From Pseudanabaena sp. (GTDB lineage: Bacteria > Cyanobacteriota > Cyanobacteriia > Pseudanabaenales > Pseudanabaenaceae), in contig QBMK01000006.1 of the NCBI GenBank assembly GCA_003249035.1, positions 186,001 through 250,000 on the forward strand: a stretch of 64,000 nt of DNA. Direction: 5' to 3'. The position numbers and the translations under genes are program-made. Position 1 is the first letter of the stretch, and each line of letters starts with the position of its first letter. Of the stretch, positions 6,865-15,492 are shown piece after piece. The notes beneath the pieces were generated by a model. The model saw nothing but the letters and a program-made list of their open reading frames with translations, was not told the DNA's origin and ran no database searches.

Positions 6865-9753
6865 TTAGGATTGAGCTTTTGAAGAACGACGCTTGACCCA
6901 CCACCTTGCAAAAATTTTCTCTGATTCTACCCACAGGACTAATAGCATACTGAATCCAATGCATAACCCCAATTCTGAAGCCGAAAGAGCATCAGTGCCA
7001 AAAAATTGGCGCAAAGTTGGAACATAGAGCAAGGCAAGCTGCAAAATCGTGGTGAAGATAACGGAGATCAGCAAATAAGGGTTAGAGATCGGATTTAACT
7101 CAATGATTAGTTTGGAATCAGAACGGCAAGCAAGGGCATGACCCATTTGAGCAATGCAGAGCGTCGTAAATGTAATCGTCTTCCAATGTTCGTGCCATGA
7201 AGGATTACCAGAATTATAGACAAGCTCCATTAAAGCGATTGTTTGTAAACCGAAGACAACACCGACTCGCAGAATATACCAACCTAATCCCCTTGCAAAA
7301 ATATTTTCTTGAGGACGAAAAGGAGGACGCTGCATGACATCGGCTTCAGCAGGTTCTACTGCAAGTGCTAGGGCAGGAACACCATCGGTAACTAAATTCA
7401 TCCACAAAATCTGTAAAGGAGTAAGTGGAACTGCTCCAAAACCTAGAAATGGCGTGGATGCGATCGCAATTACTTCACCAACATTACTACCGAGAATATA
7501 TTTAATAAAGCGACGAATATTTGCATAAACCGTCCTTCCCTCTTCAGTTGCTGCCACAATCGTCGCGTAGTTATCATCCAGCAAAATCATATCGCTGGCT
7601 TCTTTAGAAACATCTGTTCCCGTAATCCCCATCGCAATTCCAATATTTGCTTGTTTTAGGGCAGGCGCATCATTCACCCCATCACCTGTCATCGCCACGA
7701 TTTCACCGCTCCGTTGCAATGCCTGCACAATTCGCAGTTTATGCTCCGGCGATACTCTGGCATAGACGGTAGTTTGTTTGGCGATCGCCGTTAGTTGATC
7801 GTCGGTCATCAGTTCAATTTCTTGCCCCGTTAACACGCGATCTCGATCTGGATAAAAAATATTTAAGTCCCGGGCGATCGCTTGAGCCGTCAGTTGATGA
7901 TCGCCTGTAATCATCATTGTATGAATCCCTGCCTGACGACTTACCTGCACCGCTGCTGCTGCTTCCGCACGGAGAGCATCACGAATGCCCACTAGTCCCA
8001 ACCAAACCAGATTATTCTCTAACTCTACAAGTTCATCTTCTGATGGCAAATTTTCTAGGGGGAGATATGCAAATCCTAAAACTCGCATTCCCTTAGAGGC
8101 AAGCAGTGTGTTTTGGATATTAACGGCAGTTTTATAAGAAGTTGTAATTAAACCGATTTGTTTATCTATTTGAATGCGATCGCATCTTCCTAAAACTAAC
8201 TCAGGCGAGCCTTTGCAAAATAGAAAGTAGGGGGTATTCGGCAGTAAAGCCGAGATCATTCGCATAACTTCAGGCGTATCTTCGACATCCATATCTTTGA
8301 TAGCGACGATCGCGCTCATCAGTTTACGCTCAGAAGTAAACGGAATCTCAGCAACTCTTGAGAAGTATTGCGTAAAATGCGACTGCCAAAAATTCGCTTT
8401 CCCTGACAAGGCAAGTAGAGCCCCTTCTGTAGGATCGCCAATTATCTTCCACTGTGAACTATTCATAGGAGCAGACAAGTGGGGTAAGCTGCTTGTTCTG
8501 ATCTCATGAGCAGGAATTTTTTGTAAATAGGAATCATTACAAATTACACTTGCCGCTAGCAGAATCTGCAATTCTGCACATTGATAAATACTGAGATCGC
8601 TAGCCAGCATATCCCCTGCTAGTCGGGAAAGCGCAAATTCGCCAATCGGTTCATAACCAGTTCCATTTATTTGGGCCGCATAATTAGCAGTAAAAATATT
8701 CTCTGCCACCATTTTATTCTGGGTCAACGTTCCAGTCTTATCGGAACAAATCATTGTTACCGAACCAAGCGTCTCTACCGCAGGCAATTTGCGAATCAAA
8801 GCTTTACGGCGCACCATTCTTTGCGTTCCAAGGGCAAGAGTCACTGTAATCACGGCTGGCAATCCCTCTGGCACAGCGGCAACAGCCATGCTTAAGGATG
8901 TATTTAACAGTTTCACAAAATCACCATTACGCCATAGCCCCACAGCAATTACGATCGCCACTAGCCCCAAAGAAGAAATCACCAATGCTTGTGAAAGTTC
9001 CCCCATGCGCTTTTGCAATGGAGTTTCTTCTAGTTCTACGTCTTGCAATAGATTGGCTATTTTACCTAATTCCGTCTGCATTCCTATTGCTGTGACTAGC
9101 ATCATTCCGCGTCCTTGCAATACTTCAGTCCCTTGATAAAGCATATTTTGGCGATCGCCTAAAGACTCATCTTTATCAAATATTTGATTAGCCAATTTAT
9201 TTGTGCCCTGCGATTCCCCTGTGAGAGCTCCTTCTCTAACTTTGAGCTTCACCGCCTCCAATAAGCGTCCATCTGCCGCAATCTGCATCCCTGCATCCAC
9301 AAATACAACATCCCCCACCACCAACTCCGTCGAAAGGATTTCTGTAACTTTCCCGTCGCGAAGCACTCTCACATTTGAAGCCGCCATCCGTTGTAAAGCC
9401 GCAAGTGCCTCCTCGGCGCGACTTTCCTGCACATAACCCAAAATCCCATTGAGAATTATGATCGCGGCGATCGCTACTGCATCCTTAGGAAAATTGCCCA
9501 CCCGCAAATCCAATACCGCCGAAACAAGAGCCACACCCATCAACATCAACAACATGATGTTAGTAAACTGATCGACAAAAATACTTAGCTTGGAACGTCC
9601 CGCCTTGCCATTTAACTCATTACGACCATAGGCAGCTTGGCGATCGCTTACTTGCCATGAATCTAGCCCCAGATCTGGATTTGTATCCAAAGCGGCGATA
9701 GTTTGAGCGATCGTCATCGAGTGCCAAATCTGATCTGTTGGGAAATTTATCAT
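6865..9753 (-). CDS. P-type Ca2+-transporting ATPase (PacL/SERCA-like, P2A)
   Basis: The protein (962 aa) has the full P-type plan: an N-terminal cation-ATPase domain, TGES in the actuator (about residue 177), PEGLP in the fourth membrane helix, the phosphorylation motif DKTGTLTQ (about 340), the hinge [12 protein letters not shown] and six C-terminal helices. Helix 6 reads [12 protein letters not shown], nearly the SERCA sequence, and the PEGLP context [12 protein letters not shown] also fits Ca2+ binding. It would export Ca2+ across the plasma or thylakoid membrane using ATP. Mn2+ or other cations cannot be excluded. The ATG at 9751-9753 is preferred over a TTG six codons upstream. It is the first gene of a pair with the GTPase behind it. 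Confidence 0.9.
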   Translation of the reverse strand: MINFPTDQIWHSMTIAQTIAALDTNPDLGLDSWQVSDRQAAYGRNELNGKAGRSKLSIFVDQFTNIMLLMLMGVALVSAVLDLRVGNFPKDAVAIAAIIILNGILGYVQESRAEEALAALQRMAASNVRVLRDGKVTEILSTELVVGDVVFVDAGMQIAADGRLLEAVKLKVREGALTGESQGTNKLANQIFDKDESLGDRQNMLYQGTEVLQGRGMMLVTAIGMQTELGKIANLLQDVELEETPLQKRMGELSQALVISSLGLVAIVIAVGLWRNGDFVKLLNTSLSMAVAAVPEGLPAVITVTLALGTQRMVRRKALIRKLPAVETLGSVTMICSDKTGTLTQNKMVAENIFTANYAAQINGTGYEPIGEFALSRLAGDMLASDLSIYQCAELQILLAASVICNDSYLQKIPAHEIRTSSLPHLSAPMNSSQWKIIGDPTEGALLALSGKANFWQSHFTQYFSRVAEIPFTSERKLMSAIVAIKDMDVEDTPEVMRMISALLPNTPYFLFCKGSPELVLGRCDRIQIDKQIGLITTSYKTAVNIQNTLLASKGMRVLGFAYLPLENLPSEDELVELENNLVWLGLVGIRDALRAEAAAAVQVSRQAGIHTMMITGDHQLTAQAIARDLNIFYPDRDRVLTGQEIELMTDDQLTAIAKQTTVYARVSPEHKLRIVQALQRSGEIVAMTGDGVNDAPALKQANIGIAMGITGTDVSKEASDMILLDDNYATIVAATEEGRTVYANIRRFIKYILGSNVGEVIAIASTPFLGFGAVPLTPLQILWMNLVTDGVPALALAVEPAEADVMQRPPFRPQENIFARGLGWYILRVGVVFGLQTIALMELVYNSGNPSWHEHWKTITFTTLCIAQMGHALACRSDSKLIIELNPISNPYLLISVIFTTILQLALLYVPTLRQFFGTDALSASELGLCIGFSMLLVLWVESEKIFARWWVKRRSSKAQS

Positions 9754-9920
9754 TTTGGAATTTGCCGGCAATCAAGATAGTTAAATCTTTGTTTAAGCCT
9801 ATCAGAGTCTATGCTATCGCTAAGTTAGTGTCATAAATTATTCGCAATTGTCCAACCCAAAAAAATCACCTATTCACAAAGGTTTCAGAAAGTAAAAATC
9901 TGGAGTGTGAATAAGTGATT

Positions 9921-9964
9921 ATACCAATTCACGAAAGTGTCGTCACACTTTTGTGAATTGGTAT
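9921..9964. repeat. 44-nt near-perfect hairpin, left-half MITE type (ATACCAATTCAC...)
   Basis: Arms 9921-9940 and 9945-9964 pair over 20 bp with one G-T wobble around CGTC. The sequence begins ATACCAATTCAC and ends GTGAATTGGTAT, like the left hairpin of the elements at 25578 and 29316, but here the palindrome is complete. It lies 21 nt beyond the lpxA stop codon, so it may also terminate lpxA transcription. Confidence 0.75.
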
Positions 9965-9984
9965 CTCAACGTAAAATTTCGTGA

Positions 9985-10803
9985 TTAGATGCGGCTGGGA
10001 ATTGGGCCACGACGTTCAGGAATAGTAATCGAATCATGGAGAAATTGGCGTAAATGTTGAACATGGGGATTATCTACAAAAGTAGATAGTTTCCCAATTG
10101 CATCAACTAGAGTCAGATCTTGGTGATATAGCAGTCTAAAAGCTGACTTTAGAGCTTGCTGAGTTTCCGCATCTAGCCCAGCTCGATCCATTCCAACCCG
10201 ATTTAGGGTTCGCACCCGAGAAGGATTGCCCTCCACTAGAGTGTAAGGAGGAACGTCTCGCTCTATTCGGCTCATACCGCCAACCATTGATAACCTACCA
10301 ATGCGCACAAACTGATGTACACCCAACACTCCACTGATTCTGGCATTGGGTTCAATATGTACATGTCCCGCTAGCGCCACGCCATTAGCAATAATCACGC
10401 GATCTTCGATCTTGCAATTATGCCCCACATGGACATACGCCATTAGTAAGTTTCCATTGCCAATATATGTAACTTCATCGGCTTCATTGGCGCGGTTAAT
10501 TGTGACATACTCGCGGATGCGATTGTCATTACCGATGTGAACGAGGCTATCAGCACCCGAATATTTCAAGTCTTGAGAATCCAGCCCGATCGCCGCCCCA
10601 GGATAAATTTGGTTGCGATCGCCAATTTCAGTTCTCCCTTCGACAATGGCATGGTGTCCAATGACAGAATGAGAGCCAATTTTCACCTGATCACCGATGA
10701 CAGCATAAGCTCCAACTTTAACAGTCGGATGTAGTTGGGCATCAGGATGCACTATGGCTGTCGGGTGAATAAATTCAGACACAGGCGCATGAGACACAGG
10801 CAT
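9985..10803 (-). CDS. lpxA: UDP-N-acetylglucosamine acyltransferase LpxA
   Basis: The 272-residue protein has a long left-handed beta-helix made of hexapeptide repeats (IHPTAIVHPDAQLHPTVKVGAYAVIG and on) and a short helical C-terminus. The catalytic His is in LLMAYVHVGHNC (about residue 128), matching the His-125 region of E. coli LpxA. It transfers a 3-hydroxyacyl chain from acyl-ACP to UDP-GlcNAc, the first step of lipid A synthesis, in the cytoplasm. It follows fabZ by about 100 bp on the same strand and is the last recognisable gene of the Omp85-lpxC-fabZ-lpxA cluster. No lpxB follows it. Confidence 0.95.
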   Translation of the reverse strand: MPVSHAPVSEFIHPTAIVHPDAQLHPTVKVGAYAVIGDQVKIGSHSVIGHHAIVEGRTEIGDRNQIYPGAAIGLDSQDLKYSGADSLVHIGNDNRIREYVTINRANEADEVTYIGNGNLLMAYVHVGHNCKIEDRVIIANGVALAGHVHIEPNARISGVLGVHQFVRIGRLSMVGGMSRIERDVPPYTLVEGNPSRVRTLNRVGMDRAGLDAETQQALKSAFRLLYHQDLTLVDAIGKLSTFVDNPHVQHLRQFLHDSITIPERRGPIPSRI

Positions 10804-10902
10804 AAAAAGTTTGGCTCGCTTGATACTAAGTTAGATCGCTTGATTTGCGATCGCTTGGATCGCCAGATGACAAATTAAAATTTGAAACTAGAGATAAATA
10901 AT

Positions 10903-11409
10903 TTAGAGGTTAACTAATGAAAACATCAATTCACCATCGCAGACTAATTGACCATCAACTTCTGCACGCCCATGCATCTTACCAAAGCGCTTGCGTGAAA
11001 CTAATAGCTCAGTGGTAATAGTTAGGCGATCACCAGGAACTACAGGGCGACGAAAGCGAACTTTATCAATTCCTGCAAATAGTGACAGTTGATTTTCCAT
11101 GCCAGGCAAGTGTCTCAAGACAATACCTCCTACTTGTGCCATCGCCTCGACGATTAACACCCCAGGCATGATCGGGTGCTCAGGAAAATGACCTTGAAAA
11201 AATGGTTCGTTAAAGGTGACATTTTTAATTCCGGTAGCAGATTTGTTTGGTACAAAATCAATAATGCGATCAACTAACAGAAATGGATAGCGGTGGGGTA
11301 ATAATTTCTTAATATCTTCGATCATCAAAATCTGACTAGGGGTGGTGTTTTCCCCATCAGTGTTAGTGTCAGAACTATTTATAGAGGGTTCTTCGGTCAA
11401 AATTGACAT
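10903..11409 (-). CDS. fabZ: 3-hydroxyacyl-ACP dehydratase FabZ
   Basis: A single hot-dog domain with [10 protein letters not shown] near residue 40, [11 protein letters not shown] holding the catalytic His near residue 74, and VEAMAQVGG holding the catalytic Glu identifies FabZ. It dehydrates 3-hydroxyacyl-ACP in fatty acid elongation. Placement between lpxC and lpxA reflects competition for the 3-hydroxyacyl-ACP pool, as in many bacteria. The start is set at the ATG at 11407-11409. An upstream TTG at 11439 is possible. Either way there is a polar, poorly conserved extension of about 25-35 residues before the domain. Confidence 0.94.
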   Translation of the reverse strand: MSILTEEPSINSSDTNTDGENTTPSQILMIEDIKKLLPHRYPFLLVDRIIDFVPNKSATGIKNVTFNEPFFQGHFPEHPIMPGVLIVEAMAQVGGIVLRHLPGMENQLSLFAGIDKVRFRRPVVPGDRLTITTELLVSRKRFGKMHGRAEVDGQLVCDGELMFSLVNL

Positions 11410-11451
11410 ATCAACTAATAATTTTGCATAGGGGGGCAATAAATTGTCTGG

Positions 11452-12297
11452 CTAAAGCTTTGTGTAGCTATAGCTCTTTTTAGATAAGGCGATCGCAAAT
11501 TCAGCATGAAGGTTATGACTAGCTTTGTACGCAAGAATATGTGCTCTCGGTAAAAATCCTAGCAAGCTTAGGTCACCAATGAGATCTAAAAGTTTATGAC
11601 GACATGGTTCATTGTCAAAACGCAGAGGTGGATTGATCCAGCGATCCGCATCACAAACAAGCGCATTTTCTAAACTACCACCCTTTATCAACCCTGCTGC
11701 ACGAGCTTGATCAATATAGGCTGCTAGCGTAAAAGTTCTGGCAGGGGCTATTTCATCCGCAAATCTTTCGCTGAAGTCAGAGATCGCAGGCGACCAGCTA
11801 AACCACTGCTCACCAATCGCCTTAGTCGGGTATTCGATACCATAGGTAAAACGCAATGTATCTGCGGGAATGGCAGTAACAAAGCTATCACCTTTACTAA
11901 TCGTGACGGCTTCGGTTAAGGGGACTAGGCGATCGCCAGACTTTTGAGTTTTAATCCCAACTTTGGCGATCTCCTCAACCCAAGGCAATGCCGAACCATC
12001 AAGGATTGGCAGCTCAGGGCAATTGAGTTCAATGCACGCATTATGTACGCCCATGCCAAACAAAGCCGACAGCAGATGCTCAACAGTGCGAACACCTGTG
12101 CCATTTTGGCGCAATTCTGTCGATAGCTGCGAGGCTGAGACTACAGTCGTATCCGCAGGTATCCTCGACTCATCGTAAATAAAATAGCGACCTGAGTCGA
12201 TGGGAGCAGGACTCACAGTCACAGATACTTGCTCGCCACTATGCAATCCAATCCCAGACAAAGAAAAAGGGGCAGCGATCGTCTGTTGGTAGAGCAT
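11452..12297 (-). CDS. lpxC: UDP-3-O-acyl-N-acetylglucosamine deacetylase LpxC
   Basis: The 281-residue protein shows the family's motifs: SGIGLHSGEQV at the start, RTVEHLLSALFG with a zinc-binding His, LDGSALPWV, and NEPCRHKLLDLIGDL with the second His and the Asp ligand. It removes the acetyl group from UDP-3-O-acyl-GlcNAc, the committed step of lipid A synthesis, using Zn2+. It starts 2 nt after the stop of the Omp85 gene, so the two are translated from one transcript. About 40 nt separate it from the fabZ start. Confidence 0.95.
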   Translation of the reverse strand: MLYQQTIAAPFSLSGIGLHSGEQVSVTVSPAPIDSGRYFIYDESRIPADTTVVSASQLSTELRQNGTGVRTVEHLLSALFGMGVHNACIELNCPELPILDGSALPWVEEIAKVGIKTQKSGDRLVPLTEAVTISKGDSFVTAIPADTLRFTYGIEYPTKAIGEQWFSWSPAISDFSERFADEIAPARTFTLAAYIDQARAAGLIKGGSLENALVCDADRWINPPLRFDNEPCRHKLLDLIGDLSLLGFLPRAHILAYKASHNLHAEFAIALSKKSYSYTKL

Positions 12298-12299
12298 GT

Positions 12300-14447
12300 C
12301 TAGAATTTCTCTCCTATCCCAAAGCTAAACTGAGTGCTTCCGTTTGAGCCTATGCCATAATCCACTCTGATCGAACCCAGAGGAGATTGAACCCGCACCC
12401 CAATACCATAACCAGAACCACTACCTGGCTTGCCCCGTCTTCCAGCAGGATTAGTATCCACGGCTGAGTCTGAACCTAAAGCCGTACCATAGTCAAAGAA
12501 CAGGACTCCGCCGACGATGTTAAAGACTGGGAATCGGTATTCAGCCGAAAAGAGGGCAAAACTGCGCCCACTAGCAATTTGCCCTTCTTCCCAACCTCTT
12601 ACTGAACTAGTACCACCCAGTTGGAATGCTTCGTATTGAGGTAAAGTTCCAAACGCGGTGCCGCCTTGGAGGTTAAATGCCAATGCTTGAGGACCTTCAG
12701 AGAACCTTAAGAAGCCAACAGGGATAAAAAAGCTGTAACTAGCCCGAATCCGATTCATAAAAATTGCGCCTAAACCAACTGGGATCGATTGCTCTGTAGC
12801 AACCCTAAATAGGGAGCCAGAGGTTGGCTTAGCCGGGTCATTTCGTTGATCGGTAGCATAGGCAAACTGTAGCACTAGTAAATCATCTTGCCCAGTCCCA
12901 CTAACTGTGAAAGGAAATCCCTGAGAGTCAACTGTAGCAACTTCGCCAGTAGAGCTACTCCTAACGCTAACTCGTTCATAACGAAGCCCAAGTGAAGCAG
13001 TTGAACCAACACCCAATGGTCTCGAGAAGCTAAAGCTAGTCCCAAGACGGTTTATGCGAGGACTGACGTTATCTGGTCCAATACCAATAGGCGCATCGAA
13101 AATATAGCTAAATAAATTACGGTTAAAAATATTGGCAGTAAACGAGGTGCGATATGGATCGCCAGCCAACCAAGGATCGGTAAAGTTAAGGTCAAATAAT
13201 ACTTCAGACTGACCGACTTGAAGATCTACACCAATTTTTTGGTTATTACCACCAAAGTTTTGTTGTTGGTAACTGATTGTCCCAAATAAACCTGATTGGG
13301 AGCTTAAGCCAGCACCAGCTGAGATCGAGCCGGTGTTGCGTTCTTTCACATTGACCGTCACGATCACTTGGCGTGGATCTGACGCGGGAGCAAGACCAAT
13401 GTTGAGATCTTCAAACAATCCAAGAGCAAAAACTTTTTGTAAATCAGCTTGAACTACATTTTTATTAAAGATTTCACCTTCTTTAATCGACAGCTCACGC
13501 GTAATAATAAAGTCGCGAGTAGTCCCAGTAACAGGCTTACCTTCTTTGTCTACGGTTTTGCCGTCTTCATTAATAAAAGCAACTTTGATACCTTCGATCA
13601 CACCTTCAGTTATTACTAAATTGATGTTTCCTTCAGGAGTTGCCTTGATATCAACAATTTGAGCTAGAACGTAACCCTTGTCTTGGTACCACTTTTCGAG
13701 TTCTTTAACCCCTGCTTGGATATCCTTGAGATTAGTTACTTTGCCGACTTGTGGACCAAAAATGCGATCGATTACACCCGCTTCTAATACCTTTGTCCCG
13801 TCTGCGTTAACAGATTTGAGGACTGGATTTGGCAATACAAAGAAAGTTACACGTACACCAATATCCGTATCTTCTGGCTCAGCTTGAACATTTGAGAAAA
13901 AGCCTGTGGCAAATACAGCATTTATATCAGATTGGAGCTGGGTCCGAGTTACAGTTCGTCCTGGTTTTGTCGAGATCACATCATAAATTCTTTGCTCAAG
14001 TTCAGGTGGTAGAGGAGGTTGTCCCTCAGGGGTTTTAATCGCAACTTCTCCAACAAGCACCTGAGCTTCAGTTGAAGTTGTGGGAGGAGGATTGGTAGAT
14101 GGTAGGGTAAAAGTTGGTGATGAACTAGGAGGTGTACTCGGAGTGGTGGGCTGATCAGGCTTTTTTGGTGAAGTGGGAGTGCTGGTGGTGGGCTGATCAG
14201 GCTTTTTGGGTGAAGTGGGAGTAGGGGTTGTTGGCAGGGTAAGAGTTGGTGGTGCACTCGTCGGGACATCAGGCGTGCTTGGCTTTGCAGGAGAAGTGCC
14301 TTCAGGTGCGGCGGGAAGAGTGGTTGGCTGTGGAGTTGGTACTTGAGCAATCTCTTGCTTTGCAGGAGCAGCCTTTGCCAGCAAAGGAATTGTTAGTAAC
14401 GTGCTGGATGCGGCAATGGCTGTGAATACGAGCAAGTTTATACGCAT
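12300..14447 (-). CDS. bamA: Omp85/BamA-family outer-membrane protein with Pro/Thr-rich linker
   Basis: Product of 715 residues. A signal peptide (INLLVFTAIAASSTLLTIPLLAKA) is followed by a Pro/Thr/Ser-rich linker of about 100 residues holding two copies of a 14-residue unit (PTSPKKPDQPTT..). POTRA domains follow (about 130-370), then a 16-strand surface-antigen barrel with SVRGWEEG near residue 595 and the terminal aromatic IGEKF. It inserts beta-barrel proteins into the outer membrane. I use the ATG at 14445-14447, which begins the signal peptide; the frame extends 4 codons to a TTG. It heads the envelope operon with lpxC 2 nt downstream. Confidence 0.93.
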   Translation of the reverse strand: MRINLLVFTAIAASSTLLTIPLLAKAAPAKQEIAQVPTPQPTTLPAAPEGTSPAKPSTPDVPTSAPPTLTLPTTPTPTSPKKPDQPTTSTPTSPKKPDQPTTPSTPPSSSPTFTLPSTNPPPTTSTEAQVLVGEVAIKTPEGQPPLPPELEQRIYDVISTKPGRTVTRTQLQSDINAVFATGFFSNVQAEPEDTDIGVRVTFFVLPNPVLKSVNADGTKVLEAGVIDRIFGPQVGKVTNLKDIQAGVKELEKWYQDKGYVLAQIVDIKATPEGNINLVITEGVIEGIKVAFINEDGKTVDKEGKPVTGTTRDFIITRELSIKEGEIFNKNVVQADLQKVFALGLFEDLNIGLAPASDPRQVIVTVNVKERNTGSISAGAGLSSQSGLFGTISYQQQNFGGNNQKIGVDLQVGQSEVLFDLNFTDPWLAGDPYRTSFTANIFNRNLFSYIFDAPIGIGPDNVSPRINRLGTSFSFSRPLGVGSTASLGLRYERVSVRSSSTGEVATVDSQGFPFTVSGTGQDDLLVLQFAYATDQRNDPAKPTSGSLFRVATEQSIPVGLGAIFMNRIRASYSFFIPVGFLRFSEGPQALAFNLQGGTAFGTLPQYEAFQLGGTSSVRGWEEGQIASGRSFALFSAEYRFPVFNIVGGVLFFDYGTALGSDSAVDTNPAGRRGKPGSGSGYGIGVRVQSPLGSIRVDYGIGSNGSTQFSFGIGEKF

Positions 14448-14627
14448 AGAGTCTTCCAAACACCTAACAGAAATTTATACAGAATACTTAACAGAAAACT
14501 ATTGACGGAAAATTGTGAACAGAAAGTTTCTGATAGTAAAAATTACTATAACTTTCAACACCCCTATATTGCTAGACGTAATTCACTAAGAACAGAATTT
14601 TGTGGTTTTGATTAACCTACAGTATTG

Positions 14628-14670
14628 GAAATCAGAGACAACTGAAAACTTTTTAGTTGTCTCTGATTTC
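14628..14670. terminator. Hairpin terminator behind purC
   Basis: GAAATCAGAGACAACT (14628-14643) and AGTTGTCTCTGATTTC (14655-14670) form a perfect 16-bp stem with an 11-nt loop GAAAACTTTTT. It lies 14 nt past the purC stop on the minus strand and upstream of the Omp85 gene, so it should separate purC transcription from the envelope operon. Confidence 0.7.
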
Positions 14671-14683
14671 AGTAAAACTAACT

Positions 14684-15409
14684 TTAGTCTATCGTGGCGA
14701 GGACTCGTTTTGTAACCTCTTGATAGGCTTCAGCAACATTACCAAGATCTTGACGAAAGCGATCTTTGTCCATAATGCGGGCAGTAGGGTCAGCGATCGC
14801 CTTATCCCAAAGGCGACAGGTGTCAGGGCTGATTTCATCGGCTAATAGTAAGCGTCCATTAACATCAACGCCTATCTCAACCTTAAAATCTACAAGAATC
14901 AGATTGCAGCGATCAAAAAAAGTTTGTAGATGTTGGTTAATATCTAAGGCAAGTTGTTTGAGTTGATTAACTTGCTCAGATGTTGCAAGATCAAGCATTG
15001 CGACATGGGCATCGGTAATCAGAGGATCACCTAGGTCGTCATTTTTATAAAAAAATTCGACCAGAGGCTTTTTGAGAGGTTGACCATGCTCTAAGCCGAG
15101 CCGTTTGCAAATACTCCCAGCGGCAATATTACGGACGACAACTTCAATTGGTAATATCTTGACTGAGGCAACTTGCATCTCATTGGGCGAAACCTGCTTG
15201 ATGAAGTGAGTGGCAATACCTTTGGTCTCCAAATATTGAAAAATATGAGATGCGATCGCGCAGTTCATTTCACCTTTGTTGGCAATTGAGCCTTTTTTAA
15301 GCGCATTGAAAGCTGTTGCGTCGTCTTTATAGCGCGAAAGCAAAATGTTTTGATCGTCTGTCGCAAATAGAATTTTAGCTTTGCCTTCGTAGAGCTTGTT
15401 TCCACACAT
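14684..15409 (-). CDS. purC: SAICAR synthetase PurC
   Basis: The 241-residue protein begins with LYEGKAKILFATDD, the ATP-binding start of the family, and carries SIANKGEMNCAIASHIFQYLE, VEVVVRNIAAGSICKRLG, PLVEFFYKNDDLGDPLITD, and the substrate-binding DEISPDTCRLWD near residue 206. It joins CAIR and aspartate in step 7 of purine synthesis. Length matches bacterial PurC. The ATG start is at 15407-15409. It is a single gene with a terminator behind it; purU, another folate/purine-linked gene, lies far away at 58 kb. Confidence 0.96.
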   Translation of the reverse strand: MCGNKLYEGKAKILFATDDQNILLSRYKDDATAFNALKKGSIANKGEMNCAIASHIFQYLETKGIATHFIKQVSPNEMQVASVKILPIEVVVRNIAAGSICKRLGLEHGQPLKKPLVEFFYKNDDLGDPLITDAHVAMLDLATSEQVNQLKQLALDINQHLQTFFDRCNLILVDFKVEIGVDVNGRLLLADEISPDTCRLWDKAIADPTARIMDKDRFRQDLGNVAEAYQEVTKRVLATID

Positions 15410-15492
15410 GTATAGATATATGGCGATAGTAGTTGCATAAGTATTCTATAGCAATTTCAAACCCAGCAAGAAGCGCGAGGTCTCTGCCGTCA

